64,000 nt of DNA from Salvelinus alpinus. Its lineage: Eukaryota > Chordata > Actinopteri > Salmoniformes > Salmonidae. Shown here piece after piece: positions 37,040-49,019 of this stretch. Positions within the stretch are counted from its first letter, which is position 1; every line of letters begins with the position of its first letter. The translations under genes were made by a program, and so were the position numbers. The DNA lies in assembly GCF_045679555.1 (NCBI RefSeq), contig NC_092115.1, positions 36,216,728 through 36,280,727 of the forward strand, in the 5' to 3' direction. The notes under the pieces are model-generated. The model was not told where the DNA came from and searched no databases. It saw nothing but the letters and a program-made list of their open reading frames with translations.

Positions 37040-39028
37040 AATGTTTTACATTTACTAGACGCTCTTATCCAGAGTGACTTACAGGAACAATTAGGAGTAA
37101 GTGTCTAGCTCAGGAGCACATTGACAGAGTTGTCAGCTCAGGGATTCGAACCAGCAACTTTTGGGTTACTGGCCCAACACTCTTAAAACCTTTTGTCAAT
37201 AGGGGGTGCTATTTGCACTTTGTAAAAAATTCGTTCCCAAATTAAACTGCCTCGTACTCAATTCTTGCTCGTACAATATGCATATTATTATTACTATTGG
37301 ATAGAAAACACTCTCTAGTTTCTAAAACCGTTTGAATTATTTCTCTGAGTGAAACAGAACTCATTCTGCAGCACACTTCCTGTCAAGAAGTGAGATTTCT
37401 GAAATCGAGGTCTCTGTTCCAGGGTCGGTTTATAAATTCCCTTGTAAGCTATGGGGCTACATGCACTGCATACGCCTTCCGCTAGATGTCAGTAAGCGGT
37501 GAGACTTTGAATGGAGTGGATAGCACCATCTGGGGGAGTATAAAGCCTCTTGGAACGTAAGGACCGACCTTTTCGACGCGGGGCCTGACGCAGGAGGGAC
37601 ACCAGCAGGCGTCCTGAAAAGCTTTTGGTTTAGCAGTTCTATATCTCCGGCTCTGATTTAATTTGTTTTTTGTCTTAAAAACTTCATAAGGTAGTTAATT
37701 TAAACCGACTTATATCAGTTTATTGCGATTTTCTGGAGTTTCTTTGTCAGGCGTTATCGCGAGTTGGGCACCTCTCCGGTACATCGCTGGCGTTAGCAGC
37801 TAATTCTACAGGAGTAGAGGACATCTTTCAACCAAAAGACGATTGTTCTGGACAAAGGACCACTTGCCCAAGATTCTGATGGAAGCTCATCAAAAAGTAA
37901 GAGCTATTTATGATGTTAATTCGTATTTCTGTGGAAAAATGTAAAATTATTAGTCCGCCATTAATTTCGGCATGGTCTCGCTGTAACGCTGTATGTCGAG
38001 TAACGTTAATTTTAAAAATCTAACACAGCGGTTGCATTAAGAACTAATGTATCTTTCATTTGCTGTCCAACCTGTATTTTTTAGTCAAGTTTACGATTAG
38101 TTATCGATTAGATTAGGTGCCTCTCTAAGATGGCGCCGGACAGATTGCTTCAAGTTTGGCTACAATTCACATTGTATAACCACAATTTGTGCCGCTAAAT
38201 ATGCAAATTTTCGAACAAATCCTATATGCATTGTGTAATATGATGTTACAGGACTGTCATCTGATGAAGTATATGAAGGTTAGTCAAAAATTATATATCT
38301 TTTGCTGGTTTGTTAGGATCGCTAACCTTTGCTGCTGGTAAACGGCTTGTGTTTCTGGCTATTGTGGTAAGCTAATATAATGCTATATTGTGTTTTCGCT
38401 GTAAAACACTTAAAAAATCTGAAATATTGGCTGGATTCACAAGATGTTGGTCTTTCATTTGCTGTACGCTGTGTATTTTTCAGAAATGTTTTATGATGAG
38501 TATTTAGGTATTTGACGTTGGTCTCTGTAATTATTCTGGCTGCTTCGGCACTATTTCAGATTGCAGCTGCAATGTAGAACTGTGATTTATACCTGAAATA
38601 TGCACATTTTTCTAACAAAACATATGCTATACAATAAATATGTTATCAGACTGTCATCTGATGAAGTTGTTTCTTGGTTAGTGGCTATTTATATCTTTAT
38701 TTGGTCGAAATTGTGATAGCTACCTATGCAGGAAAAAAATGGTGGGGAAAAAAAGTTGTGTCTTTTGCTATCGTGGTTAGCTAATAGATTTACATATTGT
38801 GTCTTCCCTGTAAAACATTTTAAAAATCAGAAATGATGGCTGGATTCACAAGATGTGTATCTTTCATCTGGTGTCTTGGACTTGTGATTTAATGATATTT
38901 AGATGCTAGTATTTACTTGTGACGCTATGCTAGGCTATGCTAGTCAGCTTTTTTACTGATGGGGGTGCTCCCGGATCCGGGATTGTGTGCAACTAGAAGT
39001 TTAACCACTAGATTACCCGCCGCCCCTT
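37040..39028 (-). repeat. tRNA-derived SINE split by the TTAA element
   Basis: The left part (37040-37186) and right part (39001-39028) join across TTAA into one SINE in minus orientation. The head reads GGCGGGTAATCTAGTGGTTA and the B box GGTTCGAATCCC; the tail (TAAGAGCGTCTAGTAAATGT) is at the left. Confidence 0.85.
37187..39000. mobile_element. TTAA-flanked non-coding element, copy 1 (1814 bp)
   Basis: It is bounded by TTAA at 37183-37186 and 39001-39004. The ends are AACCTTTTGTCAATAGGGGG and GTGCAACTAGAAGT. It is about 95% similar by eye to 61012-62832. No ORF of 60 codons exists in it. TTAA duplication is the signature of piggyBac and Kolobok transposons, so I take it as a non-autonomous member, but no transposase copy is in view. 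Terminal inverted repeats are weak (AACCTTTT against AACTTCTA). Confidence 0.75.
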
Positions 39029-39099
39029 ATATTCTACATCCATTTTTGAAAATGAATGATATACCCATTGATTCTTGAAGAACATGTTTTATAAATGCC

Positions 39100-39420
39100 T
39101 CATGAGGTTAGTTCAACTGTCACACCCAGTCAGAACCCAAAATATAAACTTGTTTTACTCCAATGTTTGTAAACATTGCAAATGTAAACAAACACGGTAT
39201 AGCTTCAAAACATAGTTAAAACTTGAATTTTGATATAACGGATGGCCAATTCTTGCATCCTTAGCCCTGTCTATGAACTTCCGAGTGATATCATTTCTCC
39301 ACTCCCATCCCCAGCTTCCAAAAAAGAGATAGAGAGCTGAGGGCTGGGTGTCGCCCCCCAAAAAAGAGGTGGGTGTCTACTTTGTTATTGTTTCAACTGC
39401 AGATTGGCCCTTTAGAAGCC
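39100..39420. repeat. Dispersed repeat, class unknown
   Basis: The segment CCAATGTTTGTAAACATTGC to AGCTGAGGGCTGGGTG looks like a common salmonid repeat; no structure defines its ends here. Confidence 0.35.
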
Positions 39421-39857
39421 CATTGGAACAGTTGACTTGGGACACTTTGCTTCTAATGGACGACTAAGAGAGGTCATCCAAGGTTATTCTCTTTATGTGA
39501 GAACAGTTCAGTTCTATATGTATTTCAGCAGATTGAGCATTACCGTGATCTACATTCTGAGACCTTCTCTCCCTCAACTGATTTGCATGGGTTGCTTGAG
39601 TCTCTGTGTGCGCTGTGTGCAGTGGTATGGTACAGTGGGGAAGAGAGAAAGAGATTTCCACCGGAGGCCTGAGGTACTGTACATTTTATTTACAGACTCT
39701 CTAATATTTGCATTGGATGGCGCTGGGGCCTCTCCTAAAGGTGTGTGTGTGTGTATGAATGAGGCTGGCGGAGAGAGATGGACCGACCACATTGAGCTCT
39801 TTCTGCAGCTGTTAACATGCTCAGATTCCACAGCTTTACACTGTACTGTACGCTTTC

Positions 39858-39987
<130 letters not shown>

Positions 39988-39989
39988 CA

Positions 39990-42640
39990 CGTCCACCGTT
40001 TGTTAAACACATCCACCCTGAGTCTTCCCGTCACTCTGTCTGCACCATAAACCCTCAAACTTTACATAGTCAGTTAGCCACACACCTGCCACCCTCTGCC
40101 AGAGAGCCACTGCTGTCAGGAGCCTGAAGGGAAAAGGTGAGATCCTTGGCCCTGTGAGGAGACCACACTCAGGCACTGGCTACAGCCAGGCCTTGGAGAC
40201 GGCTTGTGGTGTTCCGTGAAACCATCAGTGCTTTCAGAGGTGAAAAGAGTCTTTGACCACCATGACAGTGCTAAGCTCGGAAGACTTTCGGAAAATAATT
40301 GTGGAACCTTCAACCAACAGGTTCCCGGTGACAGTTGGGAATCTCCATAGAGATCCATTTATCCATCCCGGCCCAGTTGTTCTCAAACTTGTCACAGGCA
40401 GCACACCCACAATCAGCTAATGATATTGAGCTGGGATGCAAAACCATACCGATTGACAGAAAATATCCCTGTATAAAAATATAACCAATTAGCTAACAGA
40501 GCATATTTCTGTCTGGAGTCTGGACTGAGCAACTCCTCCACTAAGACATACAGATTTTAGATTCATAGTCATCCAGTGAGAGCTGGGAAGTTTAATTTAA
40601 AGGCAGCTGGCTGGAGGAGTTTGCCTCTCACTCAAATAACTTTCAAATGTGGTATGATATTTCAGTGAGACGTGAAACACAGGAGCCTTTGCCAAGGCTC
40701 AATTACATTTATTTTAACAGCACACAAGAGCAAATCCAAGCACAGAAAAACGTATCCAAGGACAACAAATAAAAGAGAGCCTTGAGCCATGAAAAGAGCG
40801 TTACTCGTCTCTTCAAGCCAAGTTTCGGCTGCCGTTTAGAAGGTATTTAGTCCATTAGACGTCTATTAGCTGTCCTTCAAGGCATATCAGTTGTCAGCAA
40901 GAGCTTTCCACAGTCCCTATACTTAAACAGATATATTATGTTAGCTCTCTCAACAGCCAGAGCATGGCATGCAATTGTAGATGATGATAGATAAAACAAC
41001 ACATTTTCATATATTTCTTTAACAAAATGTTATTCCCCAAACCATGAAACCCGGAGAACATCAATAGTTTAAACAGAAGTTTGATCTTGATTCAGTTGGG
41101 CAGACAGCTTTGTCACTTGGCAGTGGCCTATGTGTCAGCTTGCCCCTAATGTGACTTCTTACTGTGTGACATAATAAGAATCACATTTGGGGCTTGATGC
41201 CTGTATGTCTGTCTGGCCCCTGGTAATAGAGCCAATACTGCCCTCCTGCTTATTGCTCAGCTGTTTTTATGGCCTAGCTAAGTCCAAACAGCTGAAGTAA
41301 TGGTCATGAAGAATGTATAAACAGTACTCTACCGATAATATTTTCCCTGAAGCCAGTGGCCCCTCCTTGTGGCAAAACGAGTTACTTGCCTTCTTCAAAA
41401 ACATTACATAGGCCTACATCAGATAGGCTACTGAGCAAATGGTACTAAAGCCCAATGAATAAATCATTCTGCATTCTATTATCGAATGCAAATAAAACGA
41501 CAATCTGTAATGTTGTAGGACAGGAAATGATTTGTGTATCCCACCTGCTTTGAAGTGAGGTTGCCATTGGATGACGTTTGACTCCTGCTGACCTATTACT
41601 AAGCGGTAAGACAGCTCGTGGTGGATCTACTCCTGCCACTGTATCAACACTCAACAGTCATTTGATTATCAGTAAATACTTTGTAACTGAGTTCTACTTC
41701 TGTCAACAGACGGGAAATGAACAGAATATTCATGTGCATATCCAAGACAAAAGACAGTCTTGCAATTAAAAACGTTGAGTGGGTTATTACCCCACCAAAA
41801 TCAATGACGTATTACCATACTGTCCCTGTCAATAGTACATTAGCAAGCGCCTTGCTTTTGTCCGCTTTGTTAAAGACATCTGTAGGATTAGAATGTGATT
41901 TAAAAGGAATATAAATGTGCCTTGTCTGTTGTGGTTAATGTCGCAGATCCTATGGCACCCACTCTGTCACTGTGTGACTATGAATGATGCACACGTTGTT
42001 ATGCCTTGAGTAAAAGGTCAATCTGAAGTGACCGTACAGCATTTACTGCGATGCAGTCTCCGCAGACGTCAGGGCTTTCATAGTTCTTGCGCTCAGTGGG
42101 GCAGAGCCGAGATATTGTGAAGGAAGTTGTCAAGGAAGTGAGATTGTGTTTATACAGGATGTACTGCCCCAACCTACCGTCAACGAATCATGTCAATGCG
42201 GAACTACGGGGCTCTGCATTGTTACAAAATCTGAGAGGTGCGCGGTGATGCAGTACAGAGCTCGATTTGGCCTCTGCATGCATCCAGAGGCTCCACAGCA
42301 TATAGCAGCATATAGCACCACGTTCGATTGTGCATCAAGAATTCAGCATAGCAAGTTTGTATGAAGGTCTGGTTATTAAATGGGTAAATAGTTTAATCCA
42401 TTCTCTGTTTAATTAATTTATACACAGGTAAGTGGTAAAACGCTCTAAACCACTCTGGTGACAAATAAACTTTGTTGCCCTGTCTCCAATCATCCACATG
42501 GCTGGGATAACCTTTTATTATTATTATTTTTTTTAATTAGGGGATAGATCATCTTAATAGGTCATATAGATTGTAGATTCCATCAATGTAATTGTCTGCA
42601 TAATTTCCAATCCCCCATATATATTTTTGTATATATATAC
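39990..42640. other. Gene-poor stretch, no recognised coding sequence
   Basis: No exon with family similarity or Tc1/LTR ends was recognised. A repeat-like block (ATTTGGCCTCTGCATGCATC) is near 42266. Confidence 0.35.
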
Positions 42641-43398
42641 AGTTGAAGTCAGAAGTTTACATGCACTTACATACACTTAAAACTTATTTTTCAACCACTC
42701 CACACATTTCTTGTTAACAAACTATAGTTTTGGCAAGTCAATTAGGACATCTACTTTGTGCATGACACAAGTAATTCTCCAACAATTGTTTACAAACAGA
42801 TTATTTGACTTAGAATTCACTGTATCACAAGTCCAGTGGGTCAGAAGTTGACATACACTAACTTGACTGTGCCTTTAAACAGCTTGGAAAATTCCTGAAA
42901 ATGATGTCATGGCTTTAGAAGCTTCTGATAGGCTAATTGACATAATTTGAGTCAATTGGAGGTGTACCTGTGGATGTATTTCAAGGCCTACCTTCAAAAT
43001 CAGTGCATCTTTGCTTGACATCATGGGAAAATCAAAAGAAATCAGCTAAGACCTCAGAAAAAAATATTGTAGACCTCCACAAGTCTGGTTCATCCTTGGG
43101 AGCAATTTACAAACGCCTGAAAGTACCACATTCATCTGAACAAACAATAGTATGCAAGTATAAACACCATGGGACCACGCAGCCGCCATACCGCTCAGGA
43201 AAGAGACGCGTTCTGTCTCCTAGAGATGAATGTACTTTGGTGCGAAAAGTGCAACTCAATCCTAGAACAACAGCAAAGGACCTTGTGAAGATGCTGGAGG
43301 ATACAGGTACAAAAGTATCTATATCCACAGTAAAACAAGTCCTATATCGACATAACCTGAAAGGCCGCTCAGCAAGGAAGAAGCCACTGCTCCAAGGC
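42641..43398 (+). mobile_element. Tc1-A 5' half of a second chimeric Tc1
   Basis: It starts CAGTTGAAGTCAGAAGTTTA after TATA and carries the inner direct repeat near 42837. The transposase N terminus is readable to about codon 110 ([50 protein letters not shown]). It stops at about 43398 and passes into Tc1-F in reverse. Confidence 0.9.
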
Positions 43399-43904
43399 CA
43401 GCATCCCGGAGTCGCCTCTTCACTGTTGACGTTGAGAGTGGTGTTTTGCGAGTACTATTTAGGGAAACTGCTAGTTGAGGACTTGTGAGGCGTCTGTTTC
43501 TCAAACTAGACACTAATACATGTCCTCTTGCTCAGTTGTGCACCGGGGCCTCCCACTCCTCTTTCTATTCTGGTTAGAGACAGTTTGCGCTGTTCTATGA
43601 AGGGAGTAGTACACAGCGTTGTACGAGATCTTCAGTTTCTTGGCAATTTCTCGCATGGAATAGCCTTCATTTCTCAGAATAAGAATAGACTGTAGAGTTT
43701 CAGAAGAAAGTGCTTTGTTTCTGGCCATTTTGAGCCTGTAATCAAACCCACAAATGCTGATGCTCCAGATACTCAACTAGTCTAAAGAAGGCCAGTTGTA
43801 TTGCTTCTTTAATCAGAATAACAGTTTTCAGCTGTGCTAACATAATTGCAGAAAGGTTTTAATGATCAATTAGCCTTTTAAAATGATGAACTTGGATTAG
43901 CGAA

Positions 43905-44118
43905 TGTAGTATCTGGGATCTACATCTGTTTATATTAGTTACTATACTGTTACTAAGCGGTGATGTATTACGACAGTGTTACGTTACTACACCTAATAGG
44001 AAATGCACATGCGCACTAGTGTGCCCGGGAACTGTAGAGCACGAGAGGTTTTTGACTAAACGAAAACGAACTACTCCCGTCTCCTGCCTGGTCATTTCTC
44101 CACAACACAAATATTACA
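43905..44118 (+). repeat. 5' LTR of the gypsy element
   Basis: 214 bp, TGTAGTATCTGGG...ATATTACA. Confidence 0.95.
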
Positions 44119-44250
44119 GTGGCGACGAGGTGATTAAACTTCTTTAACGGACATTGCTTGAAGGGAAGAATGTTGCGTGAGTAATGAAACTCAAAATAAT
44201 TACGTAATTCGTCAGTTATTTTTTATTTTCTTTCGCCAGTAAAAAAAGGC

Positions 44251-44374
44251 TAAGCACTGCTAGCAGGTACAGTGTTCAGGAGCTGCCAAGTAGCAAGACT
44301 ATTGGAGTCCAGAATAAGCACTGCTAGCAGGTACAGTGTTCAGGAGCTGCCAAGTAGCAAGACTATTGGAGTCC
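44251..44374 (+). repeat. 64-bp tandem duplication in the gypsy leader
   Basis: The block starting TAAGCACTGCTAGCAGGTAC at 44251 repeats at 44315 almost exactly, between the 5' LTR and the gag start. Confidence 0.9.
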
Positions 44375-44515
44375 ACTGCCCTCTGGTGGTTAAATAAATA
44401 AAAAAAAACTGTCATTGAACCCATTGAAATTAGGCGATCTCGGTGGAGAAATATTGTCAAGAAAAAAGAAAAAAAAAGGAAGAAGGAACGTAACACGGTG
44501 TGTACATTATTACAA

Positions 44516-47500
44516 ATGAGTGCAGTGAACAAAGGAAAATTAAGGAATACAAGGAATAAGGAAACTGAACAATTAACTGTGAAAATGGCAACCATTGGTC
44601 GAGTACCAGAGTTTGAGGCTACAAAAGAGGATTTTGATTCCTATTTGGAGCGTTTTGAGCGTTGGCTGGCTGCAAATGAAATCAAGGATGAAAAGAAAGC
44701 AGATGTATTTCTCAGTGTTTTGGGTCCAACTGAGTATGGATTGCTGAAAGGTCTCATTGAACCAATAAAAGCAGTTGAGTTGAACTATGCAGAACTGACT
44801 GAAACTCTTTCAAGGCATTTCAAGCCTAAGCCAATTCTCATTGCAGAACGTTTCAGATTTTACCAACGTCACCAGAGTCAAGGGGAAACCGTGGCTGACT
44901 ACATCCTTGCTTTGAAAAGGCTGGCAAGTACATGTGAGTTTGCACAATTTCTTGATGATGCTCTTCGAGACAAGTTTGTATGTGGTCTCACAGGTGAAGC
45001 ATATCACAGAAGGCTCCTGTCAGAGAAGGACCTGACCTTTCGGAAAGCCTGTGATATCGCACTTGGACTCGAGCTTGCCCACAGGGATACTATTGAGCTA
45101 TCGGGATATGCAGAACGTCAGAAAGGTGTTCACAAGGTCAGTGATGCACGTGGTGAAAAAGGCTCACAAAAGTCACACTTTTCTCAGTCCCGTCCTCAAG
45201 GTTACACAAGAACAAAGCAGCCCACATCTCAAAGGTCTAAGCCAAGTTGCTACAGATGTGGGGGAGATAATCATCAGCACAGTGAATGTCGATTCCAAAA
45301 TGTAAAGTGCCACAATTGTGGAAAGGTTGGACATTTACAGAAAGTGTGTAAAGCCTCAAAACGCACAGCAAGAGCGCACAAAGTGTCAGACGCAGCACAA
45401 GAAGAGGAAGGTACTACTGAAACAGTATTGGAACTGTCCACAGTGTACACAGCTCAACAACAAAAAGATGGAATCTATCTCAACATGGAGTTAGCGGGAA
45501 AACCGGTAAAAATGCAGCTGGACACCGGAGCATCTGTATCTCTGGTTCCAGAGAGACTCTACAAAGAAAAACTGAAAGAGTGCCCTCTTCAGCCAGCGTC
45601 CATCCGCCTTTCTTCATACACTGGTGACACTATTCCTGTGTTAGGGCAGATCCAGGTACCAGTCCGGTATGAGGGGAAGGAGTGGACGCTACCACTTGTC
45701 ATTGTTAAAGGAGAAAAATTAGCCTTGCTAGGCAGAAACTGGCTACAAAAGATCAAGTTGAACTGGGGAGAAATCTTCAGTCTGAGAAAGGACAAACCAG
45801 TGAGTCAGGCTACACTCACTAACATGCTGGAGAAGCACAAAGAACTTTTCAAAGATGGCTACGGCGAAATACAAGACTTCACAGCAAAAGTCAGAGTGCA
45901 AGAAGGATCCAAGCCTATCTTTCACAAACCACGTCCAGTTCCCTATGCTCTTAAGGAAGCAGTAGAGAAGGAACTGGACCGCCTACAGAAGAATAACATA
46001 ATCACGAAAGTAGCGAGGAGCGACTGGGCCGCTCCGATTGTTGTAGTCCCAAAGAAAGACAAGACCTTCAGAATGTGCGGTGACTACAAGGTCACAGTAA
46101 ATCGCTGCATACTACCAGAGGAATATCCACTACCAAACGCTGAAGATCTGTTTGCCACTCTAGCTGGTGGGAAGGTTTTCAGTAAGCTGGACCTGGCATT
46201 CGCTTATCAGCAACTGAAGCTGGATCCGGAGTCAGAACAGTATCTGACCATCAATACACACAAGGGGCTATTCAGATTCAATCGCTTGGCCTATGGAATC
46301 TCGACAGCTCCAGCGATATTCCAACACACAATGGATCAGATCTTGGACGGTATAGACAACGTTGTGTGCTTCATGGACGACATCCTCGTGTCAGCACCAA
46401 CCATTGGAGAGCACCTGGTAGTGCTGGACAAAGTGATGTCAAGACTGGAGAAATACGGAGTGAGAATGAAACGCAGCAAGTGTGAGTTCCTCCAGGACTC
46501 AGTGGAGTATCTCGGATACATGATTGATGCACAAGGCCTGCACCCAACCAACAGCAAGGTGGAAGCAATTGTAAACGCACCAGCACCCACAAATATCTCA
46601 GAGCTGAGGTCATTTTTGGGGCTCCTGAACTATTACGGAAAGTTTGTGGCAAACTTGTCCACATTGTTGCATCCGCTTCACCAACTGCTGCAGGCCGATA
46701 CAAAGTGGAATTGGTCCCCACAATGCAAAGAAGCATTCAAGACTTGCAAACAGCGTCTGCTAAAGAGCAAGTGGCTTGCCCACTACAACACAGAGATGAA
46801 GCTGAGACTCGCGTGTGATGCATCTCCATACGGAGTAGGAGCCGTCATCTCACATGTTCTATCATCAGGTGAAGAACACCCTATTGCATTTGCATCACGG
46901 ACTCTGTCACCAAGTGAGAAAAATTATGCTCAAATTGAGAAGGAAGCCCTGAGCATAATATTCGGAGTGAAGAAGTTTCACAAATACCTGTACGGAAGGA
47001 AGTTCCAACTGCTGACAGATCACAAGCCTCTGTTGGCCATCCTTGGACCAAAATCAGCTATACCAACCCTTGCTGCACTTCGAATGCAACGTTGGGCTCT
47101 GATATTGTTAGCCTACGACTACGAGATTGAGTACAGACGATCCAGTGATCACGCAAATGCAGATGCACTATCAAGACTACCATGCAATAGTGACTCCGAC
47201 AGTGAAGATGATAGAGCAGTCTTCCAGATCTCTCTCATTGACGAACTGCCCATATCTGCTTCAGACATAGCAGAGGAAACAAGGAAAGATCCAGTGCTTT
47301 CCAAAGTCTTGGACTTAACATTAGGAGGTTGGCCAAACTTCGTAAATGACGATAACCTTCGTCCATTCATCGACAAGAAAGACCAGTTGTCCACTGATCA
47401 AGGATGTGTTCTGTGGGGATCAAGGGTGGTGGTACCTCACAAATTCCAGAGGAGACTGCTATCTGACCTGCATGAGGGACATCCAGGGATCACTCGAATG

Positions 47501-48532
47501 AAAGCACTCGCTCGCAGTTATCTGTGGTGGCCTGGACTGGATCAGGACATTCAACAGCATGTAGGCCACTGCTCACCTTGTGAAGCTGTTCGCAACAAGC
47601 CTGCTGCTGCACCTCTTCATCCATGGTCCTGGGCTGCTACACCTTGGGAACGCATCCATGTGGATTACGCCGAGATTGACAAGCAACATTTCCTTGTTGT
47701 CGTCGATGTCCATTCCAAGTGGATGGAAGTGTTCCCTACTCAACTGACCACAGCTGAGAAGACCATCAATCTTCTCAGACACCTGTTCGCATCCTTTGGA
47801 CTAGTCAAGGAGCTCGTATCGGACAATGGCCCTCCTTTCACGTCAAACGATTTTGAAATGTTTCTCAAGAACAATGGAGTAAGGCACATCCGGTCACCAC
47901 CTTACCATCCGGCATCAAACGGAGCAGCGGAGAGAGCCGTGCAAACCTTTAAGAAGGCCTGGACTAGACTCGAGGTTCAGTCTGTTCCCACCCAACAAAG
48001 GCTTCCCCGGTTCCTGTTTACTTACCGCAACACACCACACACAGTAACGGAATGTACACCAGCTGAACTGTTTCTGAGACGCCAACCACGTACCCGCCTG
48101 ACATTGTTGAAACCAGACTTGTCAAGCACTGTGGCAAAGCACCAGCTACAGCAGAAGAAAGCTCATGACAGACACTCAAAGACTGTCAGAGAATTCAAAG
48201 AGGGAGAGGGGGTGATGGTACGTGATTTCAGACACCCCAAGAGCCTGTGGAACTCAGGTGTGATCTTGCAACGCAAAGGACCTTTGACTTACCAAGTCCA
48301 AATTGGTCATCGCCAGGTCAACGTTCATGTGGATCATCTGCTACGGTCCAACGCCCCAGCAGAGACACGCCGAGAGAACAATAACGACCCCCAGGACTAT
48401 TCTCCTGACTGTGGACGTACGGGAGAGATAGAGCCTGAACTTCCACCCGAACCTGGCCCACCACCAGAAGCCCAGGAGGAGCGGAGATATCCTATTCGAC
48501 AGCGAAGGGCACCTCAAAAGCTTGACCTGTGA
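44516..48532 (+). CDS. Gag-Pol polyprotein of the gypsy element
   Basis: 1338 codons in one frame. I start at the first ATG, 44516; 44585 (AAAATGG context) is an alternative. Domains in order, with residue numbers from about 44498: a retrotransposon gag region; two CCHC zinc knuckles (about 250 and 270: CYRCGGDNHQHSEC, CHNCGKVGHLQKVC); an aspartic protease (DTGAS, about 342); reverse transcriptase with FMDDILV (about 625); RNase H (DASPYG, about 773); an HHCC zinc finger (about 990); and the integrase core with D (HVDYAE), D (VSDNGPP) and E (AAERAVQ), spaced DD35E. The C terminus is proline-rich and ends in basic PIRQRR. I see no chromodomain. Gag and pol are fused without a frameshift. All key residues seen are intact, so it may be active. 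Confidence 0.93.
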   Translation: MSAVNKGKLRNTRNKETEQLTVKMATIGRVPEFEATKEDFDSYLERFERWLAANEIKDEKKADVFLSVLGPTEYGLLKGLIEPIKAVELNYAELTETLSRHFKPKPILIAERFRFYQRHQSQGETVADYILALKRLASTCEFAQFLDDALRDKFVCGLTGEAYHRRLLSEKDLTFRKACDIALGLELAHRDTIELSGYAERQKGVHKVSDARGEKGSQKSHFSQSRPQGYTRTKQPTSQRSKPSCYRCGGDNHQHSECRFQNVKCHNCGKVGHLQKVCKASKRTARAHKVSDAAQEEEGTTETVLELSTVYTAQQQKDGIYLNMELAGKPVKMQLDTGASVSLVPERLYKEKLKECPLQPASIRLSSYTGDTIPVLGQIQVPVRYEGKEWTLPLVIVKGEKLALLGRNWLQKIKLNWGEIFSLRKDKPVSQATLTNMLEKHKELFKDGYGEIQDFTAKVRVQEGSKPIFHKPRPVPYALKEAVEKELDRLQKNNIITKVARSDWAAPIVVVPKKDKTFRMCGDYKVTVNRCILPEEYPLPNAEDLFATLAGGKVFSKLDLAFAYQQLKLDPESEQYLTINTHKGLFRFNRLAYGISTAPAIFQHTMDQILDGIDNVVCFMDDILVSAPTIGEHLVVLDKVMSRLEKYGVRMKRSKCEFLQDSVEYLGYMIDAQGLHPTNSKVEAIVNAPAPTNISELRSFLGLLNYYGKFVANLSTLLHPLHQLLQADTKWNWSPQCKEAFKTCKQRLLKSKWLAHYNTEMKLRLACDASPYGVGAVISHVLSSGEEHPIAFASRTLSPSEKNYAQIEKEALSIIFGVKKFHKYLYGRKFQLLTDHKPLLAILGPKSAIPTLAALRMQRWALILLAYDYEIEYRRSSDHANADALSRLPCNSDSDSEDDRAVFQISLIDELPISASDIAEETRKDPVLSKVLDLTLGGWPNFVNDDNLRPFIDKKDQLSTDQGCVLWGSRVVVPHKFQRRLLSDLHEGHPGITRMKALARSYLWWPGLDQDIQQHVGHCSPCEAVRNKPAAAPLHPWSWAATPWERIHVDYAEIDKQHFLVVVDVHSKWMEVFPTQLTTAEKTINLLRHLFASFGLVKELVSDNGPPFTSNDFEMFLKNNGVRHIRSPPYHPASNGAAERAVQTFKKAWTRLEVQSVPTQQRLPRFLFTYRNTPHTVTECTPAELFLRRQPRTRLTLLKPDLSSTVAKHQLQQKKAHDRHSKTVREFKEGEGVMVRDFRHPKSLWNSGVILQRKGPLTYQVQIGHRQVNVHVDHLLRSNAPAETRRENNNDPQDYSPDCGRTGEIEPELPPEPGPPPEAQEERRYPIRQRRAPQKLDL

Positions 48533-48806
48533 GTTGAACTGTTTAAGGTAACAGACAGTAAAACAAACAAACACTTTAATATGTCCTAGATAAAAGGAAA
48601 GAAAAAGGACATTACCTGGGTTAGTTATTAGGACACAAACTCCATCTTCGGGGCAGAATAATCCCCTGGATTTGTGCTGGACTCTGAAAAGTCTGCTTCA
48701 ACCCAGTAGTTGAAAAATGTTAAGAATGCATTGTTCAGATATTGCATTAGTAGTTCCCTAACATATTTACCTTGTTCTCTGGGAGTTAAAAACTATGGGG
48801 GAGGAG

Positions 48807-49019
48807 TGTAGTATCTGGGATCTACATCTGTTTATATTAGTTACTATACTGTTACTAAGCGGTGATGTATTACGACAGTGTTACGTTACTACACCTAATA
48901 GGAAATGCACATGCGCACTAGTGTGCCCGGGAACTGTAGAGCACGAGAGGTTTTGACTAAACGAAAACTAACTACTCCCGTCTCCTGCCTGGTCATTTCT
49001 CCACAACACAAATATTACA
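48807..49019 (+). repeat. 3' LTR of the gypsy element
   Basis: 213 bp, nearly identical to the 5' LTR. Confidence 0.95.

Larger units (their letters stand above)
43905..49019 (+). mobile_element. Intact Ty3/gypsy LTR retrotransposon (5115 bp)
   Basis: The LTRs (43905-44118 and 48807-49019) begin TGTAG and end TTACA. The target duplication is GCGAA (43900-43904 and 49020-49024). A likely primer-binding site starts at TGGCGACGAGG one base after the 5' LTR, and the polypurine tract GGGGGAGGAG ends directly at 48806. One uninterrupted gag-pol frame lies between. By eye the LTRs differ at two places (one T indel, one substitution), so the insertion is recent. Confidence 0.95.
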
